A stretch of 64,000 nucleotides of DNA from Microcosmobacter sp040493455 (GCF_040493455.1 NZ_JANFDA010000004.1:1-64000); one strand, 5' to 3'. Shown: positions 53,905 through 62,995, counted from the first letter of the stretch. A program made the numbers and translations. The notes: a model not told the origin generated them from the letters alone.

Positions 53905-54548
53905 TGCATTTTATACCAGAAGAACTTGATGATTATGTAGTAAGACACAGTGAAGACGAGCCTGAATTACTTCAGAAGCTGACACGAGAAACCTATCAAA
54001 AGATTCTACAGCCACGAATGCTCAGCGGACACTATCAAGGTCGTTTATTGAGCATGATTTCAAAATTAGTTAACCCGAAAACTATTCTTGAAATTGGAAC
54101 CTATACAGGGTATTCTGCATTATGCTTAGCAGAAGGTCTTCAAAAAGACGGTAAGCTTCATACTATTGATATTAATGAAGAATTGTATGATTTTGCTCAA
54201 CAGTATTTCGATGCCTCAGATTATAAAGATCAAATTATTCAATACACTGGTAATGCCATAGATATCATACCAGACATTAGTGAAAATTTCGATTTAGTTT
54301 TTATCGATGCCGATAAGCCAAATTATCCTAACTATTTTAATTTGATAATTGACAGGCTTAATCCTAGTGGTATCATATTATCTGATAATGTATTGTGGAG
54401 TGGAAAGGTTTTAGACAAAACCTTCAAAAAAGAAGATCTTTCTACACCAGCTTTGATAGAATACAATAAACTTCTGAAAAATGATAAGCGTATAGAAACG
54501 GTTTTACTGCCTATCAGAGATGGATTAACCATCAGTAGAAAAGTTTGA
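53904..54548 (+). CDS. O-methyltransferase family 3, last gene of the kynurenine operon
   Basis: 214 residues. It is a catechol-type class I methyltransferase (PF01596), with ILEIGTYTGYSALCLAEG for SAM, FIDADKPNYPNYF for metal and LSDNVLWSGKV. The start ATG overlaps the ACMSD stop by one base, so it is translationally coupled. It may methylate 3-hydroxyanthranilate, 3-hydroxykynurenine or a related phenol, but no activity can be read from the sequence. It is convergent with tatA, only 3 bases away. Confidence 0.85.
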   Translation: MHFIPEELDDYVVRHSEDEPELLQKLTRETYQKILQPRMLSGHYQGRLLSMISKLVNPKTILEIGTYTGYSALCLAEGLQKDGKLHTIDINEELYDFAQQYFDASDYKDQIIQYTGNAIDIIPDISENFDLVFIDADKPNYPNYFNLIIDRLNPSGIILSDNVLWSGKVLDKTFKKEDLSTPALIEYNKLLKNDKRIETVLLPIRDGLTISRKV

Positions 54549-54551
54549 TAC

Positions 54552-54836
54552 TTATTTACGCTTTACAGAACCAGTAAACTGCTGTAGATCGTCTTTAACT
54601 TTATTGATTTCTTCATTAACGTCTTGAGCAACGCTAGTATCAATACCTCGTTCTTCAGCACTTTTATTGATCTCGTGCTTAATATCATTGGTAGCATTGC
54701 GAAGGCTCTTCATAGTTTTTCCCATACCTCTGGCGATTTCTGGTAATTTATCTGCTCCAAAAACCATAATAACTATAAACAGTATGAAGACAATTTCTGT
54801 ACCTCCGATGAATAAAAATGTAGCTGCTTGTATCAC
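54552..54836 (-). CDS. tatA: Twin-arginine translocase subunit TatA/E
   Basis: 94 residues from GTG 54836. An N-terminal membrane helix (GGTEIVFILFIVIMVFG) is followed by the amphipathic helix with DKLPEIARGMGKTMKSL (F-G-x-x-x-L-P motif). This is a TatA/TatE homologue forming the pore of folded-protein export. The C-terminal region is long and charged. No tatC is adjacent. Confidence 0.9.
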   Translation of the reverse strand: MIQAATFLFIGGTEIVFILFIVIMVFGADKLPEIARGMGKTMKSLRNATNDIKHEINKSAEERGIDTSVAQDVNEEINKVKDDLQQFTGSVKRK

Positions 54837-54873
54837 ACTGCAAATATAATGAGTTGTTTGCTTTAAACTAAAA

Positions 54874-54896
54874 AAGCCAGCTTAAAAAGCTGGCTT
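54874..54896 (-). terminator. Terminator of the M1 peptidase gene
   Basis: AAGCCAGCTT (54874-54883) pairs perfectly with AAGCTGGCTT (54887-54896), loop AAA. T-rich sequence follows on the minus strand. It lies 20 bases after the stop. Confidence 0.85.
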
Positions 54897-54916
54897 TAAT
54901 TATCTAAAAATAAACT

Positions 54917-57181
54917 CTAGTTCTTAATCTTGTTTTTGAACTCGTCAAACTGATTTGGCTTTGACTCCTTTGGCCAAGCATTGTTCGTCATGTCAACATC
55001 AGCAGTTTCTAAATCTGGATCCACAACAATGTTAGTGATCAGTTTATCAGACTTAAATACTTTCTTAACCTCCTCGTCATTATATCTCCAAATCTGCGCT
55101 GGGAATGTTTTGCGCTCTGTTGAGCCATCTTCGTAAGTCAACTCTACAATAATTGGCATCACTAATCCTCCTGGCTTATCGAATGTCACTTCATAGAAAT
55201 AGTTAGGCATATCCTCTACAATATCCGCTTTTTCATCATCAGACATTTTTGCCAAATGCTCTTGTAAGAATGGGAATTCACTAGCCTTTTTAGCATCATC
55301 TCCAGGCACACCATTTTCAGCCTCTTTGTAATAGACTAACTTGTCCTTATACTCATCTAGGTTAAGGTTATTATTTGTTGCAAATTCCTTAGCCCTATCT
55401 GTTGCTTGGTCTGTTAAGTAGTAGCTCTTTACTTCTTTAACACCTATATCTGTGTAATCAGTAGTGTAGAACCATCCTCTCCAGAACCAATCTAAATCCA
55501 TTGCAGAAGCATCTTCCATAGTTCTGAAGAAATCTGCTGGTGTTGGGTGTTTGAACATCCAACGTTGCGAGTACGTTCTAAATGCATAATCGAACAATTC
55601 AGGCCCCATAATTGTTTGTCTCAACATATATAGACCAGCAGCTGGCTTCGTATATGCATTTGGACCAAATTGATATACATAATCTCCTTGAGACATAATT
55701 GGAGAAATATACTGTTGATCTCCTCCCATATATCTTACGATATCTTTTGGTAAGTTACCTGTAAAGAAATTTGGATCGTAATCTAACTCCGCTAAAGTTT
55801 CTACAAAAGAACATAATCCTTCATCCATCCAAGTCCACTGACGCTCATCACTGTTTACGATCATTGGGAAGAAGTTATGTCCAACTTCATGAGTAATTAC
55901 ACCAATCATACCACGCTTTACGCGCTCTGAATAGGTGCCATCTGGATTTGGTCGTCCATAGTTGAAACAGATCATTGGATACTCCATTCCCTGTCTCTTA
56001 GCATGTACAGAAATAGCCTTGCTGTATGGGTAATCGAAAGTCAATTTAGAAAACTCCTCTAAAGTATTGGCTACAACTCTTGTAGAGTGCTCTTCCCATA
56101 GTGGGTTACCTTCTTTTGGATACATAGAAATTGCCATTACAGTCTTTCCATTGATATCTACTGCCATTGCATCCCATATGTATTTTCTAGATGATGCAAA
56201 AGCAAAATCTCTAACATTTTTAGCGTTAAAATGCCAAGTCTTTTCGCCTCCAGTTCTCTTCTTTTCTGCTGCTTCAGCTTCTTCTTGAGTAACTATGAAA
56301 ACAACATCATTGAATGATTTTCTTGCTTCATCGAAACGCTTACGTTGCTCTCTTGTTAGTACATCTTTAGGATTTTGAAGTTCTCCGGTTGCCTCTAAAA
56401 CGTGGTCAGCAGGAACAGTAATTTTCACATCATAATCTCCAAACTCTAAAGCCCACTCACTTCTTCCCCAGAATTGCATGTTTTGCCATCCTTCTACGTT
56501 ATCATAAACACATAATCTTGGGAAAAACTGTGCTATTGTGTAATTATTGTTACCATCTTCGAAAGCTTCGTAACCTGAACGTCCACCTATCTCAACATAA
56601 TTGTTGATGTTGTACCACCAATCTATCTGGAAGTTGAAAACACCTCCTGGAGCTAATGGTGTTGGTAAATTGATACGCATCATGGTTCTGTTAATCAGGT
56701 ATGATAAATCCGAACCATCTGCATTTTTTACTGCAGTGATATTGAACCCTCCGTCAAATCGTTTCTTTAAGTTATTATTAGTGAAAGAATTCGGTCCATT
56801 TAACGTACTGTTAAATCTATCTGAATTAATGTCTGGTGTCTTAGAATCAGCCGCTCTCATGTTCTGATCTAACTGAATCCATAAGTACTCTAAGTGATCC
56901 TTAGAATTATTGTGATAAGTAATCTTCTCGTCTCCGTAGATTTGATTTTTTTCTTCATCTAGGCGAATATTCATTACATAATCTACCTTCTGCTGTGTAT
57001 ACTCATGACCTGGGGCTCCAGATGCTGTCCTCTGACTATTAGGTGTAGGCAAAACATCTTTCATTTGCCTAAACTTGTTTTGGTCAGTGTGACCTTTTAC
57101 AGCTTCTCTTTGCTTAGTTTCCTGTCCATAAGTGACAAATGTCATCAATACTACAAGAACTAAAGAACCAATTTTTTTCAT
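54917..57181 (-). CDS. M1-family metallopeptidase, exported
   Basis: 754 residues with a signal peptide (MKKIGSLVLVVLMTFVTYG). The gluzincin site is HEVGHN, with the third zinc ligand Glu 18 residues after (WTWMDEG). An M1-like N-terminal beta domain (YVMNIRLDEEKNQIYGDEK) precedes it. The classical GAMEN exopeptidase motif is replaced by YPMICFNYGR, so aminopeptidase action is not certain. It probably degrades peptides in the periplasm or outside. Length is normal for Bacteroidota members. Confidence 0.9.
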   Translation of the reverse strand: MKKIGSLVLVVLMTFVTYGQETKQREAVKGHTDQNKFRQMKDVLPTPNSQRTASGAPGHEYTQQKVDYVMNIRLDEEKNQIYGDEKITYHNNSKDHLEYLWIQLDQNMRAADSKTPDINSDRFNSTLNGPNSFTNNNLKKRFDGGFNITAVKNADGSDLSYLINRTMMRINLPTPLAPGGVFNFQIDWWYNINNYVEIGGRSGYEAFEDGNNNYTIAQFFPRLCVYDNVEGWQNMQFWGRSEWALEFGDYDVKITVPADHVLEATGELQNPKDVLTREQRKRFDEARKSFNDVVFIVTQEEAEAAEKKRTGGEKTWHFNAKNVRDFAFASSRKYIWDAMAVDINGKTVMAISMYPKEGNPLWEEHSTRVVANTLEEFSKLTFDYPYSKAISVHAKRQGMEYPMICFNYGRPNPDGTYSERVKRGMIGVITHEVGHNFFPMIVNSDERQWTWMDEGLCSFVETLAELDYDPNFFTGNLPKDIVRYMGGDQQYISPIMSQGDYVYQFGPNAYTKPAAGLYMLRQTIMGPELFDYAFRTYSQRWMFKHPTPADFFRTMEDASAMDLDWFWRGWFYTTDYTDIGVKEVKSYYLTDQATDRAKEFATNNNLNLDEYKDKLVYYKEAENGVPGDDAKKASEFPFLQEHLAKMSDDEKADIVEDMPNYFYEVTFDKPGGLVMPIIVELTYEDGSTERKTFPAQIWRYNDEEVKKVFKSDKLITNIVVDPDLETADVDMTNNAWPKESKPNQFDEFKNKIKN

Positions 57182-57213
57182 TTTTTAAGTGAGTTTTGTT
57201 TTAAATAATTCAG

Positions 57214-57233
57214 AAAAATACTGCTTTAGCAGT
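57214..57233 (-). terminator. Terminator after the DUF6702 gene
   Basis: ACTGCT (57220-57225) pairs with AGCAGT (57228-57233), followed by T5 on the minus strand. The stem is short but perfect. Confidence 0.55.
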
Positions 57234-57250
57234 TATTATAAAATGGCGAA

Positions 57251-57760
57251 TTAAAAATTTAACAAACCTTTATAATTATCTATTGTGAGCATAAGGCTCT
57301 TAAAGGTTTTGTTGATTTTTAGTTTGACTAGATTTTGCTGTTCTGGTAAGATATCCATCAGCACTTTATTTTCTACTTCTATAGAAGAAACAGACGTTAC
57401 ATTTTCTATCTCAATGTAGAAATACACCACATCACCTTCGTACTGGTGCCCTATGTATTTATATGTTGTATCGGCATTATTGAGTTGAACGTTGAACCGC
57501 TCCGATAAATAAGCCTCAATATAGGTGTCTACATCTTCTATTTCTTCTGGTGTATTGAGTTTGAAAGACTTATCATTTTGTTTTTCCAAAGCTCTTTCGA
57601 TATCATCTATAAATACGTTCATGATGATTTGCAATGCTTTAGAATCCTGAACATGTTCAATCTGTGTAAGACTGAAGTAATATTTATGCGCCGATTGAAA
57701 AGACATTGTTGACACAAAAAGCATCAGTATTAAAGTCTTCTGTATTAATTTTTTAATCAT
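57251..57760 (-). CDS. DUF6702-family exported protein
   Basis: 169 residues. A signal peptide is followed by SAHKYYFSLTQIEH, the usual start of DUF6702, then MNVFIDDIERAL and YIGHQYEGDVVYFYIEIE. The family is common in Bacteroidota, often encoded beside M1 peptidases, and has no known activity. It lies directly upstream of the M1 gene on the same strand, which agrees with that association. Confidence 0.82.
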   Translation of the reverse strand: MIKKLIQKTLILMLFVSTMSFQSAHKYYFSLTQIEHVQDSKALQIIMNVFIDDIERALEKQNDKSFKLNTPEEIEDVDTYIEAYLSERFNVQLNNADTTYKYIGHQYEGDVVYFYIEIENVTSVSSIEVENKVLMDILPEQQNLVKLKINKTFKSLMLTIDNYKGLLNF

Positions 57761-57813
57761 GATTGCAAATGTAATGTTTTGAAAGAATTCAAAAAGTATT
57801 CCATTTCTTAATA

Positions 57814-58599
57814 TTATCCTTTGAGGTTTTCTTTATATGTCGACAGCTTCATTCTTAACAACTCAAGAACAGTAATATCATCTTTTGTTTTACAGTCGGT
57901 CACAAAATTATCATCATCACTACAGAAGTAAAAAAACTCTGCAATTTGCGCTTCTGTAAATGTTTCATTTTCAAACAAAGGCTCTAAGTAGAGATCTCTT
58001 ATTCTCAGCACAAATGTGTTTAATCGCTCTGCTTTTACCCTATTCTTCAACTTTTTCGTTCGCCCACTAATTTTATTCAGAATCTTATAGACATTAACAC
58101 TTGCAGCTATTCCGTAGAAATAGAAATACTTCCCATAGTCCGCATCGTAAAGTCTGGCTTCATTGAGAGTCATCTGTTTTCCTGTGTATCCAGGTATGCC
58201 AACATCATAAAAATTAATATCATCCTTTACTTCTGTATTCGCAATATCAGAAGTCAGATTTCCTGTGAGTACTTTACCCACAATAACCTCATCTAGCTCA
58301 TTAATCTTTTCTTCGAGTATGATGGTTAATGTTTCAGAGTCTAGATGAGATTGATTGATGATAACATTTTCTGCTTTATACTTTACTGATGAAATTGCTA
58401 TCGTGTCATTTACTCTAGCTGGGATTACAAAATTCCCTCTGCTATCTGTAGTAGAATATTTTGATTGTGAAAGGTTTAAAATATGAATACCTTCGAGTTC
58501 AGTCTTGGCTACAACGTTGCCTTTTAAGGTTTTAATTTTAGATTGGGCTAAACAACTAATTGCTGAAAACAGAAGTATTACAAGACTAATCCTTTTCAT
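57814..58599 (-). CDS. CarboxypepD_reg-like exported protein (second of pair)
   Basis: 261 residues with a signal peptide. After it comes a carboxypeptidase regulatory-like domain (about 25-105) with LKGNVVAKTELEGIHI, STTDSRGNFVIPA and VNDTIAISSVKY. The rest is helical and unrelated to TonB receptors. It overlaps its upstream neighbour by 14 bases and shares its layout, so the pair is a duplicated unit that has since diverged. Function unknown; such domains occur on periplasmic or outer-membrane proteins. Confidence 0.82.
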   Translation of the reverse strand: MKRISLVILLFSAISCLAQSKIKTLKGNVVAKTELEGIHILNLSQSKYSTTDSRGNFVIPARVNDTIAISSVKYKAENVIINQSHLDSETLTIILEEKINELDEVIVGKVLTGNLTSDIANTEVKDDINFYDVGIPGYTGKQMTLNEARLYDADYGKYFYFYGIAASVNVYKILNKISGRTKKLKNRVKAERLNTFVLRIRDLYLEPLFENETFTEAQIAEFFYFCSDDDNFVTDCKTKDDITVLELLRMKLSTYKENLKG

Positions 58600-59404
58600 T
58601 TTGAAGCTTCAAAAACAATTGACTTTTTTGAGACAAAAACTCTAAAAACTCTATCTCTTTCCCTGCCTGAAGCAGACTGTAATCCAGCCCATTGCTTTCA
58701 GCATAAGCTACAAAGTCATCGATTTTATCCTCAGGGATGTTGAAGTTGTCTGTCAAGAACTTTGCACTATAGTATTCCTTCAACCTATTTACTGGCACTG
58801 CTGGCACATCGTATTTCTTCTGTTCTTTACCTTTTTTCTTTCCGAATAAAGGCTTTATCATAGCACCAATAAGATTTCCAACATTGAGTCCATTGGTAAT
58901 TATAGGTTGCGACTGCGAGTGCATTGCAATGTTTTCTACAGATGTTTTATAATCATCGGAGAACTCATATTCATCGCTATGCTTTATCCCAAAATAAATA
59001 GCATTCATATCTGGATTGAAGGTTCTTACACTCTCGATATCTATATTCAATTCTCCAGAAAGTTCATAGGGTAGAATAACCACCTCGTCTAATTTGTTGA
59101 CCTCTTCAATTAGATACACGGTCATGCGTTTAGACAACACAACATCCTTACTGATTGTTGCTGAGAAATCCTGAAACTGTAACGCTCCAAATTCTAGTAC
59201 ATCATTCTCTTTAACTCGTATCTCAAATTCACCTTTTTCATCTGTTGTGGTGCCTCTATTTGAGGAAGAATTAAATACAGTAATGCCTTCTAGTTCATCA
59301 GTCTCTACTACAACTCTACCTTTTATTAAAGTACGTTCTTCCTGCTGAGAAACACCAGCAAAAGAAAATGCTAGAAACAGTGTGACTAGAATTTTTAGTT
59401 TCAT
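58586..59404 (-). CDS. CarboxypepD_reg-like exported protein (first of pair)
   Basis: 272 residues from ATG 59404, giving signal peptide MKLKILVTLFLAFSFAG; an ATG 24 bases upstream is less likely. A regulatory-like domain (about 25-110) has IKGRVVVETDELEGITV, GTTTDEKGEFEI and EFGALQFQDF. The rest includes a basic lysine-rich stretch near GKKKGKEQKK. It is paired with the next gene by overlap. Function unknown. Confidence 0.82.
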   Translation of the reverse strand: MKLKILVTLFLAFSFAGVSQQEERTLIKGRVVVETDELEGITVFNSSSNRGTTTDEKGEFEIRVKENDVLEFGALQFQDFSATISKDVVLSKRMTVYLIEEVNKLDEVVILPYELSGELNIDIESVRTFNPDMNAIYFGIKHSDEYEFSDDYKTSVENIAMHSQSQPIITNGLNVGNLIGAMIKPLFGKKKGKEQKKYDVPAVPVNRLKEYYSAKFLTDNFNIPEDKIDDFVAYAESNGLDYSLLQAGKEIEFLEFLSQKSQLFLKLQNEKD

Positions 59405-59522
59405 CGAAGTTGGTTTAAATCTTTTCATAAAGAACGCATTTATTATTCTTAAAAAAATTGCAAGAGCTTATAAACTTTTGTTAAAGGGTCTATTTACCTA
59501 AATTTACAAAAAATATAACGGG

Positions 59523-60230
59523 TTGAAGAATTTGATTATTGCCAGCACATCAACGGTTCATGGGCAAGAACCTCTAGACTATTTACTAAGCACTTTAGAC
59601 GTATTATACGCAGCAACAGATACTGTACTTTTTATCCCTTATGCCAGACCTGGTGGAATATCTCATGATGAATACACTGCTAAGGTTCAAAAAGCATTTG
59701 ACAAAATTGGTAAATCTGTAACAGGTATCCACGAGTTTGAAAATCCGAAGGAGGCTGTAAAAAATGCTAAAGGTATTTTTGTTGGTGGAGGCAATACGTT
59801 TGTGTTGGTCAATCAGTTGTATAAAAATGATTTGCTTACAGAAATACAAGATGCTGTAGACAGCGGAACACCTTATCTTGGTACTAGTGCTGGCAGCAAT
59901 ATTTGTGGTCTCAGCATGAATACAACTAACGATATGCCTATTGTATATCCACCTAGTTTTAAAACCTTAGGGTTTGTGCCTTTTAATATCAATCCGCATT
60001 ATTTAGATCCAGATCCTAGTAGTACGCATATGGGTGAAACTCGTGAAACTAGGATTAATGAGTTTCATAAGTTTAATACACAGCCTGTGGTTGGGCTTAG
60101 AGAAGGCAGTTGGTTAGAGGTCAAAGGCGATACAATTACCCTAAAGGGTGAGTTGGATGCTAGAATATTTACTTATGATGCCGCTCCTTATGAGGTAAAC
60201 ACTGGAACGGATTTGTCTGGGTTGAGATAG
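59523..60230 (+). CDS. pepE: Peptidase E (alpha-aspartyl dipeptidase)
   Basis: 235 residues from TTG 59523. Family S51: the catalytic Ser lies in PYLGTSAGSNICG (about 118-130), with IFVGGGNTFVLVNQL before it and NPHYLDPDPSS (His) after. It hydrolyses dipeptides with N-terminal Asp in the cytoplasm. It stands alone and is divergent from the CarboxypepD_reg pair. Confidence 0.93.
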   Translation: MKNLIIASTSTVHGQEPLDYLLSTLDVLYAATDTVLFIPYARPGGISHDEYTAKVQKAFDKIGKSVTGIHEFENPKEAVKNAKGIFVGGGNTFVLVNQLYKNDLLTEIQDAVDSGTPYLGTSAGSNICGLSMNTTNDMPIVYPPSFKTLGFVPFNINPHYLDPDPSSTHMGETRETRINEFHKFNTQPVVGLREGSWLEVKGDTITLKGELDARIFTYDAAPYEVNTGTDLSGLR

Positions 60231-60236
60231 AAAATT

Positions 60237-61154
60237 TTAATTGTAAGCCTTTCTAAATTCCAAAGGTGACATGTTAGTTTTGTTTTTGAATAGCTTTGTG
60301 AAAGAAGCTGGTCGCTCAAAACCTAAATTATAAGCAATCTCACTAATAGTAAGGAATGTTGTTGACAGTTGTTCTTTAGCTTTATCAATCAACTTATCAT
60401 GAATATGTTGTTGCGTACTTTGTCCTGTTAGAGACTTCAGCATGCTGCTTAGATAATTTGGAGATAAATGCAATTTATCTGCTACCATTTGCACTGTTGG
60501 CAACCCTTTCTCAACTAAATTATCTTCTTTAAAATGTTCTGACAATACTTCCTCTAACTGTCCTAAAATCTGATGATTTGAAATTTTTCGTGTGATGAAT
60601 TGTCTTTCGTAAAATCGCTCTGCGTAATTGAGCAATAACTCAAGCTGTGCAATTATTATCTTTTGACTAAACTTATCAATATTGGATTGATATTCACGTT
60701 GGATATTCTTCAAAATATCCAAGATCATTTGTTCCTCTTTTTCAGAAAGGAAAAGGGCTTCATTGGCGGCATATCCAAAAAAATCATAGTCTTTGATAAG
60801 CTTGGACAGCGGTGTATTCCACAAAAAATCTGGGTGTATTAATAGTAAATATCCTGATGGTCTGTGATCTGCAACATTAGGGTTATTTTCTAAACTCATA
60901 ACCTGATTTGGCGCCAAAAACGTCATAAGTCCTTCATCAAAATCATATTCTTGTTGCCCATAAAATAATTTATACGCAATGTTACGTTTCAGTCCTATGG
61001 TATAATAATCTTGCTTCCATTTCAGGGTTACAATATCTGGTGGATACTGCACCTGACTATAGTCCACTAAACTTATCAATGGATGTTCAGGTGCAGCTAT
61101 GTTAGCCAAATTATGATAATCACCGACTTTCTTGAAATGCTTAATATCTTTCAT
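60237..61154 (-). CDS. AraC-family transcription regulator
   Basis: 305 residues from ATG 61154 (a GTG directly upstream is in frame). A cupin-like sensor domain (1-190) precedes the AraC double helix-turn-helix (about 205-305), with VQMVADKLHLSPNYLSSMLK and ISEIAYNLGFERPASFTKLFK. It lies 23 bases downstream of an SDR gene on the same strand and probably controls it. The effector is unknown. Confidence 0.93.
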   Translation of the reverse strand: MKDIKHFKKVGDYHNLANIAAPEHPLISLVDYSQVQYPPDIVTLKWKQDYYTIGLKRNIAYKLFYGQQEYDFDEGLMTFLAPNQVMSLENNPNVADHRPSGYLLLIHPDFLWNTPLSKLIKDYDFFGYAANEALFLSEKEEQMILDILKNIQREYQSNIDKFSQKIIIAQLELLLNYAERFYERQFITRKISNHQILGQLEEVLSEHFKEDNLVEKGLPTVQMVADKLHLSPNYLSSMLKSLTGQSTQQHIHDKLIDKAKEQLSTTFLTISEIAYNLGFERPASFTKLFKNKTNMSPLEFRKAYN

Positions 61155-61177
61155 CACGAAAAAATACTCAAAAAATA

Positions 61178-61933
61178 TTAGACTAGCATACCTCCTGAGA
61201 CTTCAATACGTTGTCCATTAATCCAACCTGCTTTATCTGAGCATAAGAATGCCACAACGCCTCCTACATCTTCTGCTTCTCCTACTCTTCCTAAAGCTGT
61301 GAGACTAGAAATTATAGCTACTTTGTCTTCATCTTTATTGCTTCCTCCAGCAAAATCTGTAGCAATAGCTCCAGGAGCAATGACATTGGCAGTAATTTTA
61401 CGGTCTCCCAATTCTTTAGCTAAATATCGAGTGAATACCTCTATCCCACCTTTCATTAATGCATAGGCAGACATCCCAGGGAAACTAAATCGTGTTAAAC
61501 CACTAGATATATTAATAATTCTTCCTTCTTCATTAAGATAAGGTAATGCTGCTTGGGTTAAAAAATATACACTTTTTAAATGTACATTCATCATCTCATC
61601 AAACTGTGCTTCATTGGTATCGGATACTAAATTGAACGTTCCAGTCCCTGCATTGTTAATTAGAAAATCGAAGTTGGTATTTCCGTTTTCTTCTTTTAAG
61701 TAGTTAGTTGCCTTACTTATGAATTCTTGCCCACTTTGATAATCATTGGCATCAAAAGTAAAGGCTGCAGCTTTTTGGCTTAAAGCTTCTACTTCTGAAA
61801 TGACTTCTTTCGCCTTGGCTTCGTTGTTATGGTAAGAGAAAATAATATTGACTCCATCTTTTGCTAAACTGATTGCCATATCTCTTCCTAACCCTCTACT
61901 GCCGCCTGTAATAATTGCTGTTTTTTGACTCAT
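61178..61933 (-). CDS. Short-chain dehydrogenase/reductase
   Basis: 251 residues from ATG 61933; a longer frame from 61981 starts with unrelated residues. The motifs are complete: TGGSRGLGRD, NNAG, Ser in NISSGL, and YxxxK in SAYALMKGG. The ending INGQRIEVSGG is typical. It uses NAD(P)H to reduce an unknown carbonyl. It is paired with an AraC regulator, a frequent arrangement for stress-inducible SDRs. Confidence 0.92.
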   Translation of the reverse strand: MSQKTAIITGGSRGLGRDMAISLAKDGVNIIFSYHNNEAKAKEVISEVEALSQKAAAFTFDANDYQSGQEFISKATNYLKEENGNTNFDFLINNAGTGTFNLVSDTNEAQFDEMMNVHLKSVYFLTQAALPYLNEEGRIINISSGLTRFSFPGMSAYALMKGGIEVFTRYLAKELGDRKITANVIAPGAIATDFAGGSNKDEDKVAIISSLTALGRVGEAEDVGGVVAFLCSDKAGWINGQRIEVSGGMLV

Positions 61934-62031
61934 CTTTCTATTGTTTTTATTTACAATACAAAGTTGTGTCAATACGAACAACCTTACTTTTCCAAATCTA
62001 TGGTTCTCTTTTCCGAATCTATGATTTGAGT

Positions 62032-62787
62032 TTAGGCCTCTAGAATTTCAATACGCTTTTTTACATTTCCTTTTTCACCTAGTCGGATTATTCCAAAGAT
62101 CAGTCGCGCAATGAGTCCAGGAGGGCTGATATAGGATACTATTTCGGCTACTTTAGTATCGCGTTCGGCTATCATGTCTTGCCAGTCCCCTTCTTTTGCA
62201 GAAAACAATTCGTTTGCAAACTTCCATGCTCCATCTCGTGCTTCCTTCATGCTAAAATTGATTAGGAAGTCATCGATATCTTTTGTCACTTTTAGAATCT
62301 TCTTCAATGTTGGCCAAATTTCAGAGAGTTCATGCTCAACGTCGCTAACTAAACCTGCTAATAGATCATTGATTTTATCGAAATCATTCTTCAAATTAAT
62401 TAGTGGTTCTTGTCGCTCTGTAACGGTTTCAACAGCAGCTATACCCAAATCTAAATTGATATGTGCATTGATACCAAATAATAAATGTTGTAAGACTATT
62501 GGCCAATAGTCCTTGGTTTTATCGAATGCTACGTGCCAACTTTGCGTTAACGGTTCTTCTTTAAAATAACTATTATAGGCCTTTAGATGGCGATTGGCAA
62601 AAAGTACATCGAGGCGTTCCATGCGTTGACCGTCTTCAAAATCTCCATTGGCTATTCCTTCTTTTACACTTTGTGTAACTTTCCTGTACAATGCTGCAAA
62701 ATATCCAGCTGGACTGTTATTCGCCTTACTGGTTTCAATGATGTGGTCTAAAGCTGATAAAACTTCGTCTATGGTATTGGCTTGCAT
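62032..62787 (-). CDS. DUF5995-family protein
   Basis: 251 residues from ATG 62787 (MQANTIDEVLSALDHII); a longer frame from 62871 adds a cysteine- and phenylalanine-rich stretch that is unlikely to be translated. The motifs FANRHLKAYNSYF, SWHVAF and LLFGINAHINLDLG identify DUF5995, an all-helical family of unknown function. The conserved His and Asn residues suggest a metal or ligand site. It stands alone upstream of the SDR. Confidence 0.85.
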   Translation of the reverse strand: MQANTIDEVLSALDHIIETSKANNSPAGYFAALYRKVTQSVKEGIANGDFEDGQRMERLDVLFANRHLKAYNSYFKEEPLTQSWHVAFDKTKDYWPIVLQHLLFGINAHINLDLGIAAVETVTERQEPLINLKNDFDKINDLLAGLVSDVEHELSEIWPTLKKILKVTKDIDDFLINFSMKEARDGAWKFANELFSAKEGDWQDMIAERDTKVAEIVSYISPPGLIARLIFGIIRLGEKGNVKKRIEILEA

Positions 62788-62890
62788 GGTATGATCGATA
62801 AAGTAGAAGCATGAAATTACACCAAAGCATCTAATAATCAAAATATTAGAAATGTTTACTGCAAATTGCAACTTGGATTATTCCAATAAA

Positions 62891-62920
62891 AAAAGGCTCC
62901 ACGTTTTGGTGAAACCTTTT
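62891..62920 (-). terminator. Terminator of tRNA-Gly
   Basis: On the minus strand AAAAGGTTTCAC pairs with GTGGAGCCTTTT (two G-T wobbles) around a short loop, followed by T-rich sequence. It begins 3 bases after the tRNA end. Confidence 0.75.
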
Positions 62921-62922
62921 AG

Positions 62923-62995
62923 AGCGGGAGACCGGGTTCGAACCGGCGACATTCAGCTTGGAAGGCTGACGCTCTACCAACTGAGCTACTCCCGC
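62923..62995 (-). tRNA. tRNA-Gly (TCC)
   Basis: 73 bases forming a full cloverleaf. The acceptor stem is GCGGGAG/CTCCCGC, the anticodon loop CTTCCAA with anticodon TCC, and the T-loop GGTTCGAACCC. The discriminator base is T and CCA is not encoded. Confidence 0.96.

Noticed and set aside
61934..61981. N-terminal extension of the SDR at 61178
   Set aside because: The extra residues do not match SDR N-termini, whereas ATG 61933 gives the standard MSQKTAIITGG start.
62788..62871. N-terminal extension of the DUF5995 protein
   Set aside because: The stretch is hydrophobic and cysteine-rich without forming a proper signal peptide, and ATG 62787 begins the conserved part.
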